This document shows, piece by piece, positions 21,275-23,566 of a DNA stretch of 23,566 nucleotides (positions are counted from its first letter, which is position 1; each line of letters starts with the position of its first letter). This stretch comes from a virus. The translations under genes were made by a program, and so were the position numbers. The notes beneath the pieces were generated by a model. The model saw only the letters and a program-made list of their open reading frames with translations. It had not been told where the DNA came from and did no database searches. The stretch covers positions 1 through 23,566 of IMG/VR virus record IMGVR_UViG_3300028073_000181. The stretch is one strand, 5' to 3'.

Positions 21275-21700
21275 ATGACTAATATTTCACAACGACTAGA
21301 ACAAGTCGTTAAAAAAGAGCTATCCAAATTAATAATTCCTGTTAAGACAGAAGATGGAATTCTTGTTGGTGATTTTTTAATAAAAAATAACGGTAGCCTA
21401 AAAGACATCGTAAGAAACGGAAATGTGTTATATAAAGAAATATCGTTAAACAAATCAGCTATCGCTATAGCCAATTTACTTGCATTAAAAAAATCTCAAA
21501 TGAATATTGATAACATTTACAAAGCTGATCAAGAATATGGTAAATGGTTCGCTGACAGCCAGATGCTGCGATCCCAATACGAAAAAGCCAACAATCAACA
21601 AGACTTTGACAGGGCAGATATGCTGTGGGCTAGGTATTGCGAAAGTAGAAATCGCACAGCTCAGGCCAAGAAAACTGTAGAGCGATTGGCTGTATTCTGA
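21275..21700 (+). CDS. Conserved hypothetical protein (141 aa)
   Basis: Function unknown. The sequence is charged and mostly helical (MTNISQRLEQVVKKELSKLI, ADQEYGKWFADSQMLRSQYE, RADMLWARYCESRNRTAQAK), with a short beta part (VKTEDGILVGDFLIKNNGSL). I recall similar proteins near structural genes of marine T4-like phages. The start at 21275 follows a terminator-like hairpin with no free ribosome binding site, so translation may depend on hairpin opening. The next late box overlaps its stop. Confidence 0.7.
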   Translation: MTNISQRLEQVVKKELSKLIIPVKTEDGILVGDFLIKNNGSLKDIVRNGNVLYKEISLNKSAIAIANLLALKKSQMNIDNIYKADQEYGKWFADSQMLRSQYEKANNQQDFDRADMLWARYCESRNRTAQAKKTVERLAVF

Positions 21701-21707
21701 ATAAATA
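21700..21707 (+). promoter_or_regulatory. T4-type late promoter box AATAAATA
   Basis: Exact NATAAATA motif starting at the last base of the preceding stop, 25 bases before the ATG at 21733. Predicted start near 21713. This favours ATG 21733 over a TTG at 21718. Confidence 0.7.
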
Positions 21708-21732
21708 TAGTATCAATTTGGACCCTTTGAAT

Positions 21733-23052
21733 ATGAAAACCACAGACCTATTTAAAACTAATAGATCCAGTAAAAAGATCAACGAAAGCATGGAACGTAT
21801 GTTTGGGCAGAAGCTAGATTTGCAGAGCTTTGATCTTCCAAAATTAGAAGATGCTCGTAACAAACTACGAACACAGATCAGCCAAGTTAGAGGACAGAGC
21901 GGATTCAACGAGAATCTAGACAACGAAGCCTTTACTAAAGCACAGTTCATGCTAGATGCTATAAACGCAGAGATCGCAGAAAGAGAAGAATTTATTGTTG
22001 ATCCTGGTGTTGCGGAAGTCAGCACCGAAGAAGGATTTGGGTCTTTGGAAAGCGAAGTTGCAAAAATTCTAAAACGATTTGACGAAGATATGAATGAGAT
22101 CGGCGGATACGGTGATCCGGATGCTGACAAGATTGTTAAACTATTACAGCAAGGTGATGTTGAAGGTGCTGTTGAAGAAGTATGGTATGCCTATAGTGAT
22201 CAGGACGGCGGCGAAATCCGCAATATGGATCCCTACATCGAAGACCTAGAAGCAGAATTTGAAGATCTCGCACAAGGTGGAGATGAAGACGAAGGCGGTG
22301 ATACAGATGACTCCTATGCTCTAGCATCAGCAGGTCACGGATCAGATGAAGATTATGGAAGTTTTGGCTACGATGAGAGCATAGAAGAAAAAGCGCCGCC
22401 GGGTGCCAAAGCAGAAAGAATGGTTAAGCATATCAAAAAAGGATATGCTAAAGATGGTAAACTAACAGACAAAGAAAAAGGTATTGCCTATGCTACTGCA
22501 TGGAAGCAACACAACAAAGAGAAAAACGAGTCAACTGAATCAGGAGAAGATATGACTACACTAAGAGAAGGCGAAGTGCAACAGGCCAGTGCAATCGTCA
22601 CAGCAAAGACAATGGTCGACAGAGTTAGTCGCTGGATTGAAGAACTATCTGGCATGGAGAACGATACCCTTCTACAGTTAGGTGATCAGATCCGTGACGA
22701 GATGGGACAAGATCAAGCCAAGCAGTTTATTTCTGCATGTGCTCCAGCTATCCAACAAGCTCTAGAAAATCTAAAGCAAACACGCGAAACTTTAGCTACA
22801 GGTGTTCGCACACTAACAGGTGAAGAACAAGGTGCTGAAATGCTAGGTTCTGAGCCAGATGCAGGTGGCGACGAGTTAGGTGCAGCTGAACCAGACGCTA
22901 TGAACATGGGTGACGAAATGGGTCCACCAGAAGAAGGCGGCGATGAGTTTGGCGCAGCAGATGCAGCAGCAGGTGGCGACGAAACATTAGGCAGAGAGCA
23001 ACGCGAAAGCATTGATCGTAGCAATCGTCTATTAAAAGTATTAGCAGGTTAA
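21733..23052 (+). CDS. Large acidic phage protein, probable virion/head-associated (439 aa)
   Basis: Function unknown. The start ATG 21733 is chosen over TTG 21718 because of its distance to the late box; the ribosome binding site is weak. Part 1 (about 1-180) is helical and acidic. Part 2 is the module APPGAKAERMVKHIKKGY with KDGKLTDKEKGIAYATAWKQ (bases ~22390-22520), which I recall from many marine phage proteins. Part 3, from MTTLREGEVQQ, is helical, then strongly acidic and Gly/Ala-rich (GDELGAAEPDAMNMGDEM). A good internal start lies at 22552. The acidic repeats recall scaffold or core proteins of T4-like heads, but this is only by composition. Confidence 0.72.
   Translation: MKTTDLFKTNRSSKKINESMERMFGQKLDLQSFDLPKLEDARNKLRTQISQVRGQSGFNENLDNEAFTKAQFMLDAINAEIAEREEFIVDPGVAEVSTEEGFGSLESEVAKILKRFDEDMNEIGGYGDPDADKIVKLLQQGDVEGAVEEVWYAYSDQDGGEIRNMDPYIEDLEAEFEDLAQGGDEDEGGDTDDSYALASAGHGSDEDYGSFGYDESIEEKAPPGAKAERMVKHIKKGYAKDGKLTDKEKGIAYATAWKQHNKEKNESTESGEDMTTLREGEVQQASAIVTAKTMVDRVSRWIEELSGMENDTLLQLGDQIRDEMGQDQAKQFISACAPAIQQALENLKQTRETLATGVRTLTGEEQGAEMLGSEPDAGGDELGAAEPDAMNMGDEMGPPEEGGDEFGAADAAAGGDETLGREQRESIDRSNRLLKVLAG
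22541..22554 (+). promoter_or_regulatory. Internal ribosome binding site and in-frame ATG
   Basis: AGGAG (22542-22546) stands five bases before ATG 22552, in frame with the 439-aa protein. It is better than the site at the main start. Use would give a separate ~166-aa C-terminal product beginning MTTLREGE, which itself has an LxE triplet. Confidence 0.45.
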
Positions 23053-23408
23053 TGAAACTCAAAGATCTAAGAGAGCGTGACTCTCAGCTTGATGAATTAT
23101 TGCCTGCTCTTGGCGCAGTCGCTGGCGGGGTAGGAAAAGCCGCAGGTGCTGCCATGCAAGGAGCAAGGGCAGTAGGCGGTGCTGTGGCCCAAGGAGCAAA
23201 AGCCCTAGGCGGAAAAATAGCACAAGGTGCTCAGGCACTTGGTCAAGCCGGTCAAGCCGCTGGGTTGGCAGGCAGTGGCATGGATCCAGCACAAGCAGCT
23301 CAGGCTGCAAAAGATCAGCAAGAGCAGAAAAAACAAATTCAAGATGCTATTAAACAAAAGCAACAAGAATTAACTGATCTACAAAAACAATTGGCAGAAC
23401 TAGGATGA
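23052..23408 (+). CDS. Gly/Ala/Gln-rich protein with C-terminal coiled coil (118 aa)
   Basis: Function unknown. The N-terminus MKLKDLRERDSQLDELLP holds L6-R7-E8. The middle is a low-complexity run with repeats of the form GA-(hydrophobic)-GG/QGA (GGVGKAAGAAMQGARAVGG, then GAKALGGKIAQGAQALGQAG), and the end is a coiled coil (QQEQKKQIQDAIKQKQQEL). It could be a membrane-active or scaffold-like protein. It is joined to the 439-aa gene by TAATG and overlaps the next gene by ATGA. Confidence 0.72.
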   Translation: MKLKDLRERDSQLDELLPALGAVAGGVGKAAGAAMQGARAVGGAVAQGAKALGGKIAQGAQALGQAGQAAGLAGSGMDPAQAAQAAKDQQEQKKQIQDAIKQKQQELTDLQKQLAELG

Positions 23409-23566
23409 GATTTTTTGAATTCGCAGGCGATGATGTAGCCGTAGACAAGTTTATTATGATCCTTAAAAATCATATTGGTCGTGCTGCATCTAAAAAAGTT
23501 CCTAGTTCTCTCAACTGGAATGCCTTGCATAACATTACCAATAATGCAGGATTTGAATTTGCTGCG
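23405..23566 (+). CDS. Hypothetical phage protein, start only (54 aa seen)
   Basis: The frame is open from ATG 23405 to the window end. The start overlaps the previous stop (ATGA). The visible part begins MRFFEFAGDDVAVDKFIMIL and continues with RAASKKVPSSLNWNALHNI. The opening resembles the aromatic leaders of other proteins in this window (for example MRAFEFLTE), but no LxE triplet is seen yet. No function can be assigned. Confidence 0.65.
   Translation, partial: MRFFEFAGDDVAVDKFIMILKNHIGRAASKKVPSSLNWNALHNITNNAGFEFAA

Noticed and set aside
23100-23290. DNA tandem repeat in the Gly/Ala-rich gene.
   Set aside because: The repetition is at protein level with varied codons; no exact DNA repeat unit is maintained.
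1-23566. The window as a bacterial chromosome segment or prophage.
   Set aside because: Isocitrate lyase, HemA, ClpP, TerC and desaturase look cellular, but they are interleaved with T4-type ligase, virion-type genes and late boxes on both strands, with no rRNA, tRNA, integrase or attachment site. A lytic T4-like phage fits better.

Overview
The window looks like part of a T4-like myovirus (Caudoviricetes) from an aquatic environment, of the kind related to marine pelagiphages and cyanophages. The evidence is a T4-type ATP-dependent DNA ligase, a virion fibre-type protein, tightly packed genes with TAATG and ATGA junctions on both strands, seven T4 late-promoter boxes (NATAAATA) beside gene starts, and many short proteins that I recognise, from memory only, as typical of marine T4-like phages. 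The host is not identified. A C4-type 5-aminolevulinate synthase and an isocitrate lyase would suit an alphaproteobacterial host, but this is inference.

Layout. 1-3562 (minus strand): DNA ligase (runs off the left edge), two small unknown proteins, an HNH nuclease coupled to a DGQH-motif (DndB/ParB-like) protein, and a second HNH nuclease. 3724-4697 (plus): ClpP protease and a cupin. 4648-5868 (minus): 5-aminolevulinate synthase. 5903-11475 (plus): phage block with two small conserved proteins, a fibre-type virion protein, Cys-rich proteins, a secreted thermonuclease and two large conserved phage proteins. 11476-11586: a GC-rich, structured, non-coding stretch. 11587-12207 (plus): an amidotransferase-like protein. 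12194-13585 (minus): HAD phosphatase, then a manganese (yybP-ykoY) riboswitch, then TerC. 13668-16227 (plus): operon of isocitrate lyase, class II aldolase and fatty-acid desaturase. 16288-17222 (minus): four small proteins. 17360-19621 (plus): small protein, MNT-type nucleotidyltransferase and KxDG ligase-like nucleotidyltransferase. 19711-23566 (plus): a strongly expressed single-gene unit, two small membrane proteins, an acidic phage protein and smaller associated genes.

How it works together. Two promoter classes are visible. Six sigma70-type promoters with exactly 17-bp spacing (plus one weaker with 18 bp) precede the ligase cluster, the DGQH/HNH pair, the second HNH gene, clpP, the HAD-TerC unit, the phasin-like gene and the nucleotidyltransferase cassette; these would be read by the host polymerase early. 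NATAAATA boxes precede virion-type genes, the secreted nuclease and, unexpectedly, the isocitrate lyase operon. The phage appears to carry host-type metabolism (isocitrate cleavage, aminolevulinate synthesis, lipid desaturation), metal homeostasis under a riboswitch, and proteolysis. Several proteins of unknown function begin with a short hydrophobic leader ending in (L/I)xE, like the T4 capsid-targeting sequence, and may travel inside the capsid.

No gap exceeds 300 bases. No tRNA, CRISPR array, insertion sequence or integrase was seen.
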